DNA of 15,071 bases from an uncultured Kroppenstedtia sp. (GCA_959600065.1 CAUGKZ010000005.1:1-15071); one strand, 5' to 3'; shown: positions 1-6,328, numbered from the stretch's first letter. A program made the numbers and translations. The notes: generated by a model not told the origin, from the sequence alone.

Positions 1-363
1 GAAAATCAGATCACAGCGGCGAATGCCCACCGGATCCAGGCAGATATCCTAGTCGAAGCGGCCAACGGCCCCACGACTTTGGAAGCCACCCAGATATTGA
101 GCGAGCGCGGAATTTTGCTGGTTCCGGATGTGCTGGCCAGTTCGGGTGGAGTGACTGTCTCCTATTTTGAATGGGTGCAAAATAACCAAGGCTACTACTG
201 GTCTGAGGCAGAAGTCCTCCGGAAAATGGAGGATATTATGGTGCAGTCCTTTGAGAATGTATACCAAACTGCTCAAACGAGGAAAGTAGATATGCGCTTG
301 GCCGCTTATATGGTCGGAGTTCGCAAGATGGCGGAAGCCTCTCGTTTCCGTGGTTGGGTCTGA
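1..363 (+). CDS. gudB: Glutamate dehydrogenase, C-terminal part (5'-truncated by window edge)
   Basis: Only the last 120 codons are in the window; the reading frame is open from base 1 to the TGA at 361-363. The protein catalyses the reversible oxidative deamination of glutamate to 2-oxoglutarate and ammonia in the cytoplasm. Visible family features are the segment [12 protein letters not shown], followed by [20 protein letters not shown] and the closing [22 protein letters not shown]; these are typical of the end of the hexameric bacterial enzymes of the RocG/GudB type. The catalytic lysine and most of the nucleotide-binding domain lie upstream, outside the window. In Bacillus subtilis gudB is directly followed by ypdA, as here, so I prefer gudB over rocG, but the fragment alone does not separate the two paralogues. 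A strong terminator follows 15 bases after the stop. Confidence 0.93.
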   Translation, partial: ENQITAANAHRIQADILVEAANGPTTLEATQILSERGILLVPDVLASSGGVTVSYFEWVQNNQGYYWSEAEVLRKMEDIMVQSFENVYQTAQTRKVDMRLAAYMVGVRKMAEASRFRGWV

Positions 364-378
364 TTTTTCGAGGATGAC

Positions 379-425
379 ACAGAAAGACATCCCGACGATG
401 AAGGGGTGTTTTTCTGTTTTCTTTT
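379..425 (+). terminator. Rho-independent terminator after glutamate dehydrogenase
   Basis: Bases 379-393 pair with 403-417 to form a 15-bp stem with two G-T pairs (core ACATCCC with GGGGTGT) and a 9-base loop, followed by a T-rich tract to 425. The tract ends right where the ypdA ribosome binding site AAGGAGG (427-433) begins, so there is no room for a ypdA promoter after the hairpin. ypdA may therefore depend on read-through or on a promoter inside the upstream gene. Confidence 0.8.
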
Positions 426-441
426 CAAGGAGGTTAGTTGT

Positions 442-1425
442 GTGGAAGATGTGATCATTATCGGGGCAGGTCCCTGTGGTTTGTCTGCGGCTGTGGAAGC
501 GAAACGACGGGGATTGAATCCGCTGGTGATTGAAAAAGGTTGTCTTCTTCAATCCGTTTATAGGTTCCCGGTGCATATGAAATTTTTCAGCACTCCAGAA
601 CTGCTGGAGATCGGCGGAGTTCCTTTTATCTCGACCGGTGAGAAACCCAACCGGTTGGAAGCCCTCAAATATTACCGGGCAGTGGCCAAAGCCTACGATC
701 TGAGGATTCATCTTTATGAGAAGGTGACCGAGATCGAAAAGGAAGGGAAAAACTTTGTGGTCCGGACGGAAAAGGATGCTGGAAAACAACGCTATGTCTC
801 GCCGCGGGTGGTAGTGGCGACGGGATATTACGATACTCCCAACCCGATGAATATTCCTGGGGAAGAGCTTTCCAAGGTTCACCACTATTACAAGGATGGT
901 CATCCCTATTATGGATTGGATGTTCTTGTCATCGGCGGGAAGAACTCTGCTGTTGATGCGGCGATGGATCTGCAGCAGGCGGGAGCGAAAGTTACGATGG
1001 CCTATCGCCGGGAAGCCTTCCCAAACAGTGTGAAAGCTTGGGTGAAACCGGTGATTGAAAGTGCCATCGACAAGGGCTGGATCACTATGCATTGGAACAC
1101 CGTGGTTCGGGAGATTCGGGAAAAAGAGGTGCTTCTCGAAACAGAGGGGGAGCTGTTTACGCTTAAAAACGATGTCGTGTTTGCGATGACAGGGTACCAT
1201 CCCCAAACCGAGATGCTGGAGAGGTTGGGCGTGAGCCTAGATCCGAAAACAGGAGCCCCGATCTATGACCCGGACACAATGGAGACGGAAGTCCCCGGCT
1301 TATACATTGCTGGGGTGATCGTTGGTGGAAAGGATGCCAATTCCATCTTCATTGAAAATGGTCGTTTCCATGGTGGGAAAATCGTCGCCCACATCGAAAA
1401 GGAGAGGGGAGCGACGACTTCCTGA
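442..1425 (+). CDS. ypdA: YpdA, bacillithiol disulfide reductase (FAD/NAD(P)-dependent)
   Basis: This 327-residue flavoprotein belongs to the YpdA family, which reduces bacillithiol disulfide with NADPH and so maintains the cytoplasmic thiol pool of bacillithiol-producing Firmicutes. The Rossmann FAD motif GAGPCG lies at residues 8-13, and Cys12 in it corresponds to the conserved active-site cysteine of the family (Cys14 in Staphylococcus aureus). A second nucleotide motif, GGKNSA, is at about 165-170, with the linking ATGYYDTPN near 126-134. The start is the GTG at 442, placed 8 bases after AAGGAGG (427-433). A longer in-frame opening from 406 would begin inside the upstream terminator stem and is rejected. 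The length agrees with the family (about 325 residues). The gene ends 10 bases from the end of the convergent asparaginase gene. Confidence 0.93.
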   Translation: MEDVIIIGAGPCGLSAAVEAKRRGLNPLVIEKGCLLQSVYRFPVHMKFFSTPELLEIGGVPFISTGEKPNRLEALKYYRAVAKAYDLRIHLYEKVTEIEKEGKNFVVRTEKDAGKQRYVSPRVVVATGYYDTPNPMNIPGEELSKVHHYYKDGHPYYGLDVLVIGGKNSAVDAAMDLQQAGAKVTMAYRREAFPNSVKAWVKPVIESAIDKGWITMHWNTVVREIREKEVLLETEGELFTLKNDVVFAMTGYHPQTEMLERLGVSLDPKTGAPIYDPDTMETEVPGLYIAGVIVGGKDANSIFIENGRFHGGKIVAHIEKERGATTS

Positions 1426-1446
1426 CTCAAGGGTGTCAACCTTGGG
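1426..1446. terminator. Hairpin between convergent ypdA and ansA
   Basis: Directly after the ypdA stop, CTCAAGG (1426-1432) can pair with CCTTGGG (1440-1446) around a 7-base loop, with one G-T pair. It spans the last bases of the convergent ansA gene. There is no clear T tract in either direction, so this is a weak candidate for a shared terminator. A second, stronger inverted repeat inside the ansA end (1473-1491, arms TGAGCCGGG and CCCGGCTCA around one T) lies 48 bases downstream and may help stop ypdA transcripts. Confidence 0.35.
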
Positions 1447-2422
1447 GATATTCTTTGAAAAAAGATTGCAACTGAGCCGGGTCCCGGCTCACATGAAGCG
1501 CGGCCATCAATTGGATCCGCGCTTTTTGTCCGTTTAAACCGTTGGCAAAAATGAGACCCCATTCTTTCAATTGCTTTCCACCTCCGTCGTAACCATAAAT
1601 ATCTTCCACAAACCCATGATGACAACGGGAAACGAGGACGGTGGGGATCCCTGAGTCCACTGCTTTTTTCAAACCGGGAAGCATGGTGGGAGGGAGATTT
1701 CCCTGTCCAAGGGCTTCCACGACCAATCCCTGGGCTCGGGCCTGCAAGGCAGCCTGGATCAACAGGTCATCGGTGCCAGCAGCCGCTTTGACTAGATATA
1801 CTCCTTCCACGGGAGGTAGATGAGGGAATACTCGTCTGCGGCTGGGGGATTGGTGAAAAAGGATCTCTTTTTTGCTGATAGTTCCTACGGGCCCTTGAGA
1901 AGGCGACTGGAAGGTGGCCACATTGCTGGTATGTGTTTTGGTAACCCAGCGGGCAGCGTGGATCTCGTCATTGAAAACCACCAACGTTCCCTTCCCATGG
2001 GCTTGGGGGTGGGAAGCGACGCGAACGGCATTGACGAGATTGAGGGGACCGTCTGCTCCCAACTCGTTTTGACTGCGCATCGCTCCGGTTACAATGACGG
2101 GCAGGTCGCCGGGAAGAGTCAGATCCAGATAGTAGGCAGTTTCCTCTAGCGTATCGGTGCCGTGAGTGACTACCACTCCATCGACATCTGGTTGGGAGAG
2201 ATGGTGCATGACCCGTTGGCTAATTCGGTGCATCCACTGGGGTGTGATGTGAGGACTGGGCAAGTTACAGAAGTGGTCCATTTTCACTTGGATCCCGTAA
2301 CGAGAAAGCAAGGGAAGAACCTGTTGCAGTCCTTCGGAACCCAGTGGCTTCACAGCTCCCGTCCGTTCATCTTCTGTCATGGCGATAGTTCCGCCGGTGG
2401 TAAGGATCGTAATTTGTCTCAT
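1436..2422 (-). CDS. ansA: L-asparaginase (asparaginase/glutaminase family)
   Basis: This 328-residue enzyme hydrolyses L-asparagine to aspartate and ammonia. Both signature regions are present: TTGGTIAM at residues 8-15 with the nucleophile Thr12, and THGTDTLEE at 86-94 with Thr89 and Asp90. Lys162 (in WVTKTHTS) completes the catalytic set; these positions equal the numbering of the Escherichia coli type II enzyme. No signal peptide is visible, since the protein opens MRQITILTTGG, so I infer a cytoplasmic enzyme. The ATG at 2420-2422 has AGAGGAGA upstream (complement of 2431-2438). The gene is transcribed alone, convergent with ypdA and divergent from the small gene at 2709. As I recall, Bacillus subtilis has prsW between ypdA and sleB; no prsW is present here. 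Confidence 0.93.
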   Translation of the reverse strand: MRQITILTTGGTIAMTEDERTGAVKPLGSEGLQQVLPLLSRYGIQVKMDHFCNLPSPHITPQWMHRISQRVMHHLSQPDVDGVVVTHGTDTLEETAYYLDLTLPGDLPVIVTGAMRSQNELGADGPLNLVNAVRVASHPQAHGKGTLVVFNDEIHAARWVTKTHTSNVATFQSPSQGPVGTISKKEILFHQSPSRRRVFPHLPPVEGVYLVKAAAGTDDLLIQAALQARAQGLVVEALGQGNLPPTMLPGLKKAVDSGIPTVLVSRCHHGFVEDIYGYDGGGKQLKEWGLIFANGLNGQKARIQLMAALHVSRDPAQLQSFFKEYPQG

Positions 2423-2471
2423 GGTTGTGTTCTCCTCTGGTTAATTTTTCTCTCCCATAGCGGTTTGGGGA

Positions 2472-2500
2472 ATTTTAGGGCTGCTTTTGCAGACGGTCTA
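2472..2500 (-). promoter_or_regulatory. Candidate sigma-A promoter of ansA
   Basis: On the minus strand a -35 element TAGACC (complement of 2495-2500) and a -10 element TAAAAT (complement of 2472-2477) are separated by exactly 17 bases. The -10 fits the consensus at five of six positions, the -35 at four. It would give a 5' leader of about 40-45 bases before ansA. A hairpin-forming palindrome (2506-2540) lies just upstream of the -35. Confidence 0.45.
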
Positions 2501-2505
2501 GATGG

Positions 2506-2540
2506 GGTTTCATTTTCGTTGTTCTAACGAAAACCGAACC
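2506..2540. repeat. Inverted repeat in the divergent ansA / small-gene promoter region
   Basis: TTTTCGTT (2513-2520) and AACGAAAA (2526-2533) form a perfect 8-bp inverted repeat around GTTCT. After a 2x2 mismatch, GGTTT (2506-2510) and GAACC (2536-2540) extend it with one G-T pair. It lies 5 bases upstream of the proposed ansA -35, so an operator role is possible. It could also be a weak terminator or a chance structure. Confidence 0.4.
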
Positions 2541-2605
2541 CTTACTGCAGAGCGCGGGGGAGGGAAGCGAAGGGAATCTAGTCAAGGCGATTTTTTCATC
2601 ATGCT

Positions 2606-2634
2606 TTTAGTGGATCTTTCTTTCATTTTATAAT
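2606..2634 (+). promoter_or_regulatory. Candidate sigma-A promoter of the small Cys-rich gene
   Basis: A perfect TATAAT lies at 2629-2634. The best -35 at 17 bases is TTTAGT (2606-2611), a three-of-six match. It would start transcription near 2641, giving a leader of about 65-70 bases before the ATG at 2709. The call rests mainly on the perfect -10 and on the isolated gene-plus-terminator unit downstream. Confidence 0.45.
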
Positions 2635-2708
2635 AAGATCTTGCGGTTATCGATCCGCTGTTTTGTTCATAATGAAGATGGAACCTGTCTGAATGGGGTG
2701 AAAGGTGA

Positions 2709-2873
2709 ATGGACGGTCGCCGGTACTTGGTGAAAATCCGTTGCAAGGAATGTGGAGAGTACTTTTTGTTGAAAGGCAGTATGAAGAAAGGAAGAGTGGA
2801 AACGGGCTTTAAGCAATGCATCTGTGATAATCGAAGTCCCTCGGGATTCGAAGTATCATCCGAGAGGTTGTAA
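2709..2873 (+). CDS. Small Cys-rich (CxxC...CxC) protein, function unknown
   Basis: This 54-residue protein opens MDGRRYLVKIRCKECGEYF and ends in a stop at 2871-2873. Cysteines at 12, 15, 37 and 39 (CKEC and CIC) suggest a small zinc-ribbon or other metal site; the remainder is basic and has no membrane segment or signal peptide. It starts at ATG 2709, 8 bases after GGGGTG (2695-2700), with a second SD-like stretch (AAAGGTG) very close to the start. It sits in its own unit, with a TATAAT-type promoter upstream and a good terminator 3 bases after the stop. That arrangement argues for a real gene despite its size. I do not recognise the family. DNA, RNA or protein binding through a zinc site is an inference from the cysteine pattern only. 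Confidence 0.65.
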   Translation: MDGRRYLVKIRCKECGEYFLLKGSMKKGRVETGFKQCICDNRSPSGFEVSSERL

Positions 2874-2876
2874 GTG

Positions 2877-2907
2877 GACCGGCCTGCATAGGGTCGGTCT
2901 TTTTATT
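2877..2907 (+). terminator. Rho-independent terminator after the small Cys-rich gene
   Basis: GACCGGCC (2877-2884) pairs with GGTCGGTC (2892-2899), 8 bp with one G-T pair, around a 7-base loop. TTTTTATT follows at 2900-2907. It ends where the sigma-G-like promoter of the sleB/ypeB unit begins. Confidence 0.8.
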
Positions 2908-2937
2908 GCATAAAGATAGGTTGTGGCGCTCAAACTA
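2907..2937 (+). promoter_or_regulatory. Candidate sigma-G (forespore) promoter of the sleB-ypeB unit
   Basis: TGCATA (2907-2912) and CAAACTA (2931-2937) are separated by 18 bases. This resembles the sigma-G pattern TGMATA / CATWMTA, with six of seven matches at -10. In Bacillus subtilis sleB-ypeB is expressed in the forespore under sigma-G, so element and context agree. Downstream, AAGGGGAGGGAG (2952-2963) is a strong ribosome binding site that now precedes only the disrupted sleB start at ATG 2973. Confidence 0.5.
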
Positions 2938-2972
2938 TCTGCGAAGAAACCAAGGGGAGGGAGTCGATCGGG

Positions 2973-3416
2973 ATGGGGTTTCACATTTTGGTACCCAAGT
3001 TCTGATGAGTCGAAGACACTCTATGTGCAACCTAACCCTCCCTGTGACGACTTTTTCACAGAGCTTCTCGAACCGAAGAGTTTTGGGTGGAGCGGAGGAC
3101 TCCCTCTTCTCCTCCAAGGATGAGCACAGGGAGTCTAGGGGAGAAACTTATATTGGCAGGTGGCGGGGGCAGCGGTCATTCTAAACCGGATCGAGACTGT
3201 AATTCCCCAACAATATGTTCGGTGTGATTGGCGCTATTGCCGCCGTGGTCGACGGGCTGATGGGGTTGTCGTCGAAAATAGCGGTGGTGGATGTCATCCG
3301 GAGATAAGACCCGACGAGAAATACCCTGTATGACTTCAATCCTGAAACAGCACTTCCGGTTGGATTTGGTCCTGTTCACAGGTGAAAAAATCGGGAAACA
3401 TACTTTTTGTCAATAA
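2973..3416 (+). pseudogene. sleB: Decayed sleB (spore cortex-lytic enzyme)
   Basis: Fragments in three frames, in the right order, match the catalytic domain of SleB, the lytic transglycosylase that degrades spore cortex during germination. Frame 2 from about 3086 reads GGAED...HRESRGETYIG, compare GEARGEPYEG with its catalytic Glu. Frame 1 (3157-3195) reads QVAGAAVILNRIE. Frame 2 resumes at 3203 with FPNNMFGVIG and AVVDGL, and hits a TAA at 3305-3307 where Trp is expected. It then continues DPTRNTLYDFNPETA (3308-3352). Frame 3 ends KIGKHTFCQ and TAA at 3414-3416, matching the family C-terminus. So there are at least three frame changes, one stop, and about three codons missing after FGVI. 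The 5' boundary uses ATG 2973 after AAGGGGAGGGAG. From there to 3086 I recognise nothing, and no peptidoglycan-binding domain is evident. ypeB follows directly; its SD overlaps this stop. Confidence 0.85.
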
Positions 3417-3430
3417 GGAGTGATTCAGTC

Positions 3431-4777
3431 ATGTACAGACGGATCGCCGCCGTGCTGTTCCCCGTTGCCGCACTGGCCTTGATCGGCACTGCTGTGTGGG
3501 GATACCAAGAAAATCAAGAAAAAAGTAGTCTGCTCATTAAAGCGGAGAACCAGTATCAAAGAGCTTTCCATGATCTCAACTTTCATGTGGACAAATTACA
3601 GGATGAATTGGGGAAGACACTGGCTCTCAATTCGCGAAAACAGTTGTCTAACTCTTTGACCAACGTATGGCGACTCAGTTTCGCCGCCCAAAACGATCTC
3701 GGCCAGCTTCCCTTGTCCATCATGCCTTTTGACAAAACGGAATCTTTTCTAGCCCGTATCGGCAATTTCAGTTACGGGGTGGGAGTTCGGGATCTAGATA
3801 AAAAACCCCTGACAGATCGGGAGTATAATACCTTGCGGGATCTGTACAAGCGTTCCAACGCCATTCAAAAGGACTTGCAGAAAGTGCAGTCCCAGGTTCT
3901 GAGCAAAAACCTGCGCTGGATGGATGTGGAGCAGGCGATGGCCTCTGAGGACAAGGTGATGAATAACACGATTATAGATGGTTTTAAAAAGGTAGATAAA
4001 ATTTCAGAAGGATATACTGAGGTGGACTGGGGACCCTCCGTCAATAATCTGGAGGCAAAACAGCGAAAAAATCCGGTGAACCTGACCGGAAAAACGGTAT
4101 CTCCTCAGGATGTGAAGGAAAAGATTGCCGATATTCTAGATCGACCGGACACCAAGGGGATTGAAGTGGTCTCCAACCGAAAAGGGGATGTAAAGACTTA
4201 CAGTGCCCGATTGAAAAAACGGAACGGAAACGAAGTGAATGCCGATGTAACTGCCAAAGGCGGACACGTTCTCTGGCTCAATTATGATCGCCAGGTGAAC
4301 AAACGGAAATTGAGCCTGGAGCAGGCCCAGGGAGAGGCGATTCAGTTCTTGGAAGGCTTGGGGTATCCGGAGATGGAGACGATCTCCTTCGACGAAATGG
4401 GCAATATGGCTTCCTTCAGCTTCGTCAGAAAAGAAGGGAAGGTATTGATCTACCCTGAGACGGTTGTGATCAAAGTGGCTTTGGATAATGGGGAGATCAT
4501 AGGATTTCAGGCAGAAAACTATGTGTATAATCATATTGAAAAACGAAATCTGAAACCCCGTCTTACCCAGGCCCAGGCTCGAAAATATGTCAGTCCCCGT
4601 ATGAAGGTGAAGGAGTCCCATCCAGCAGTGATCTTCGGAGAGAATGGAAAAGAAGTGCTGTGTCACGAGTTTATGGGTCGGCTAGGAAAAAGTGAGTACC
4701 GCGTATTTATCAATGGGGATACGGGAGACGAAGAGATGGTTCAGAAGGTTAAAAAGGCCAATACGGAAGAACTTTGA
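3431..4777 (+). CDS. ypeB: YpeB, germination protein partner of SleB
   Basis: This 448-residue protein matches YpeB in length (about 450) and architecture. It has an N-terminal membrane anchor or signal segment (residues about 5-24, followed by GYQENQEKSSLLIKAENQYQRAFHDL), a helical N-terminal domain, and three C-terminal PepSY-like repeats at roughly 222-289, 293-365 and 375-440. In Bacillus, YpeB lies in the spore inner membrane/cortex region and is needed for SleB to accumulate in dormant spores; SleB in turn protects YpeB. The start is ATG 3431, 10 bases after AAGGAG (3415-3420), which overlaps the stop of the sleB remnant; this is the usual sleB-ypeB arrangement. The frame is undamaged from end to end. 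With sleB broken next to it, either another SleB-like enzyme exists elsewhere, YpeB has another role, or its decay has not begun. Confidence 0.93.
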   Translation: MYRRIAAVLFPVAALALIGTAVWGYQENQEKSSLLIKAENQYQRAFHDLNFHVDKLQDELGKTLALNSRKQLSNSLTNVWRLSFAAQNDLGQLPLSIMPFDKTESFLARIGNFSYGVGVRDLDKKPLTDREYNTLRDLYKRSNAIQKDLQKVQSQVLSKNLRWMDVEQAMASEDKVMNNTIIDGFKKVDKISEGYTEVDWGPSVNNLEAKQRKNPVNLTGKTVSPQDVKEKIADILDRPDTKGIEVVSNRKGDVKTYSARLKKRNGNEVNADVTAKGGHVLWLNYDRQVNKRKLSLEQAQGEAIQFLEGLGYPEMETISFDEMGNMASFSFVRKEGKVLIYPETVVIKVALDNGEIIGFQAENYVYNHIEKRNLKPRLTQAQARKYVSPRMKVKESHPAVIFGENGKEVLCHEFMGRLGKSEYRVFINGDTGDEEMVQKVKKANTEEL

Positions 4778-4783
4778 AATTTC

Positions 4784-4816
4784 CTCAGGCCGGCTGATCA
4801 GCCGGCCTGAGATTTT
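4784..4816 (+). terminator. Terminator after ypeB (28-base perfect palindrome)
   Basis: Bases 4784-4811 are perfectly self-complementary (arm CTCAGGCCGGCT, centre GATC), giving a 12-bp stem with a 4-base loop, followed by ATTTTG. It begins 7 bases after the ypeB stop. Two smaller inverted repeats follow at once: GATTTTG/CAAAATC (4811-4825) and CTGAAA/TTTCAG (4828-4845). Confidence 0.75.
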
Positions 4817-4868
4817 GACAAAATCGCCTGAAAAAAAGGTTTCAGTCGTTGCAAGCCGCGGTGGTTTA

Positions 4869-4896
4869 TGATATCCTTATGAAGAATTCATACAAA
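4869..4896 (+). promoter_or_regulatory. Candidate sigma-E-like promoter in the cmk leader region
   Basis: CATACAAA (4889-4896) matches the sigma-E -10 pattern CATACAHT at seven of eight positions. TGATATC (4869-4875) is a partial match to the -35 pattern KMATATT, 13 bases upstream. No vegetative-type promoter with both elements is obvious in 4817-5046. Because cmk is a growth gene, a mother-cell promoter here would be an additional one. It may be chance. Confidence 0.3.
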
Positions 4897-4999
4897 GGAA
4901 TACATAGCGAACTCTAGGGTTCATGGGTTGTCGCTGGCCAAGGTTTCCAAGGGGAAATCATCATCCAACTCGAGATGAATCAAATACCGTTCATCCGCT

Positions 5000-5030
5000 G
5001 AGCAGAGCCATGCCCTGCTCTTTATGTTTT
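5000..5030 (+). terminator. Terminator-like hairpin immediately before cmk (possible attenuator)
   Basis: GAGCAG (5000-5005) pairs with CTGCTC (5015-5020) around AGCCATGCC, followed by TTTATGTTTTT. The cmk ribosome binding site AGGAGG (5035-5040) starts only 4 bases after the T tract. There is no gene between the ypeB terminator and cmk (4812-5046), so the hairpin lies in the cmk leader. It either stops read-through from ypeB or attenuates cmk transcription. Confidence 0.5.
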
Positions 5031-5046
5031 TGTCAGGAGGTCTGGC

Positions 5047-5727
5047 ATGAGTCGTTTATCTGTAGCGATCGATGGTCCCGCCGGTGCAGGTAAGAGCACT
5101 GTGGCACGAAGGGTGGCGGCGGAGCTCGGGTTAACCTATGTGGATACCGGCGCTATGTACCGAGCGATCACTTGGAAAATATTGAGAGATAATGAAAATC
5201 CAGAAGATGAAATTTTGGCCTCCCGACTGGCCCGGGACACGGACTTGCGACTGACAGCCGGAAAGGGTGGAGTCGATGTTTGGGTGGATGGGGAAAAGGT
5301 GACGGAGGCGATTCGGACTCCCGAAGTCACATCCCAAGTCTCCCGGATTGCCGGCCACGTGGGGGTTCGAAAGGGATTGACCGATAAACAGCGGGCGATG
5401 GCCCGTCAAGGAGGGGTGGTGATGGATGGCCGGGATATCGGTACGCAAGTGATGCCAGATGCCGATGTAAAGGTTTTCTTGACTGCCTCCATTGAAGAAC
5501 GGGCCCAGCGTCGCTACCAGGAGTTGATGCAAAAGGGGTTTGAAGTTGACCCTGAACAGCTCAGGGAAGAGATTCGGAACCGGGACGAGAAGGACCGAAA
5601 CCGGGAACATTCGCCTTTGCGACCGGCTGAGGATGCGGTCCACTTGGACACTACAGGGCTGTCGATCGATGAAGTCGTCCAATCCATCCTCACCCTTTGT
5701 CAATCCCGGGTGAGCGGCGGTGAGTGA
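5047..5727 (+). CDS. cmk: Cytidylate kinase (CMP/dCMP kinase)
   Basis: This 226-residue enzyme phosphorylates CMP and dCMP to the diphosphates using ATP, in cytoplasmic pyrimidine nucleotide supply. The P-loop DGPAGAGKS is at residues 9-17, the CMP-binding segment VDTGAMYRA at 32-40, GRDIGT at 128-133, and the Arg/Asp-rich lid NRDEKDRNRE at 178-187; all are typical of bacterial Cmk. Length is normal for the short Firmicute form. The ATG is 6 bases after AGGAGG (5035-5040). The last eight bases overlap the GTG start of plsC (GTGAGTGA), indicating translational coupling. A terminator-like hairpin just upstream suggests control at the leader. Confidence 0.96.
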   Translation: MSRLSVAIDGPAGAGKSTVARRVAAELGLTYVDTGAMYRAITWKILRDNENPEDEILASRLARDTDLRLTAGKGGVDVWVDGEKVTEAIRTPEVTSQVSRIAGHVGVRKGLTDKQRAMARQGGVVMDGRDIGTQVMPDADVKVFLTASIEERAQRRYQELMQKGFEVDPEQLREEIRNRDEKDRNREHSPLRPAEDAVHLDTTGLSIDEVVQSILTLCQSRVSGGE

Positions 5728-6328
5728 GTTGCTGTATAAATTCTTCCGGGGGTTTTTTCGCCTCTTTTTTGCAGTTTTCTATCGCTGGGAAGTTCGCGGT
5801 CTGGAGCATGTCCCGGATCAAGGAGGGGTGGTGGTCTGTTGCAACCATATCAGCAATCTGGATCCGCCCCTCGTCGGTTCGGCCATGCGTCGTCCGGTCC
5901 GGTTCATGGCTAAAGAAGAGTTATTTCGAGTTCCCGTTCTTTCCTTTCTGATCCGGAACTTCGGGGCTTTTCCGGTGCAACGTGATACCGCAGACAAAAG
6001 GGCGGTAAAGAAAGCTTTGTCGATTTTGAAACAAGGGGGAGTTGTGGGGGTATTTCCCGAAGGGACTCGTTCCAAGACAGGGGAACTCGGGGAAGCCCAC
6101 GCCGGAGCTTCATTCATCGCTTTAAAAGGAGAAGGGCAAGTGGTTCCGGCAGCGATTATCGGCCCGTATCGGCTGTTCCGAAAGGTGACGATCGTTTTCG
6201 GTCCACCCTTGGATCTGAGTGAGTACCAGGGACAAAAACGGACATCAGGATCCTTGAAAGAAGTAACCCATCGGATCATGGGAGAGATTGATTCTCTCCT
6301 CAAAGAAAACCGCCGGGAGCGGCCGTAA
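5720..6328 (+). CDS. plsC: 1-acyl-sn-glycerol-3-phosphate acyltransferase (PlsC)
   Basis: This 202-residue membrane-associated enzyme transfers an acyl chain to the 2-position of lysophosphatidic acid to make phosphatidic acid. The catalytic HX4D box is His43-Asp48 (NHISNLDPP) and the glycerol-phosphate binding block VFPEGTRSKTG is at 111-121, with FGAFPVQRD at 81-89 between them. A hydrophobic N-terminus (about residues 5-21, FFRGFFRLFFAVFYRW) is expected to sit in the membrane. The start is GTG 5720 inside the end of cmk; the SD (GAGCGGCGG) is poor, consistent with coupling to cmk translation. With plsY and gpsA further on, most of the route from dihydroxyacetone phosphate to phosphatidic acid is encoded in this window. 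Confidence 0.94.
   Translation: MSELLYKFFRGFFRLFFAVFYRWEVRGLEHVPDQGGVVVCCNHISNLDPPLVGSAMRRPVRFMAKEELFRVPVLSFLIRNFGAFPVQRDTADKRAVKKALSILKQGGVVGVFPEGTRSKTGELGEAHAGASFIALKGEGQVVPAAIIGPYRLFRKVTIVFGPPLDLSEYQGQKRTSGSLKEVTHRIMGEIDSLLKENRRERP

Noticed and set aside
49..1206. Long open frame of 385 codons on the minus strand
   Set aside because: It is antisense to the glutamate dehydrogenase end and ypdA, whose motifs are unmistakable; its product is His/Arg/Phe-rich, with no SD and no recognisable family, and it looks like a codon-bias shadow.
2906..3184. Open frame of 92 codons on the plus strand treated as an independent gene
   Set aside because: Its second half is one frame of the sleB remnant (HRESRGETYIG), and the strong SD upstream of 2973 does not serve this frame.
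2973..3416. Sequencing error as the cause of the broken sleB
   Set aside because: There are several frame changes, an internal TAA, a missing stretch of about three codons and loss of conserved residues near the C-terminus, while the neighbouring genes are clean. One or two base-call errors cannot explain this, although reads were not available.
4136..4666. Minus-strand open frame of 176 codons inside ypeB
   Set aside because: It lies wholly within the well-supported ypeB coding region, has no SD, and shows no family features.
4815..4820. TTGACA after the ypeB terminator as a cmk promoter
   Set aside because: The bases at the expected -10 position (GGTTTC) do not fit, and the hexamer is part of an inverted repeat.
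4975..5001. Eight-codon leader peptide (MNQIPFIR) ending at the cmk hairpin
   Set aside because: The TGA overlaps the hairpin base neatly, but there is no SD at a useful distance and no run of regulatory codons.
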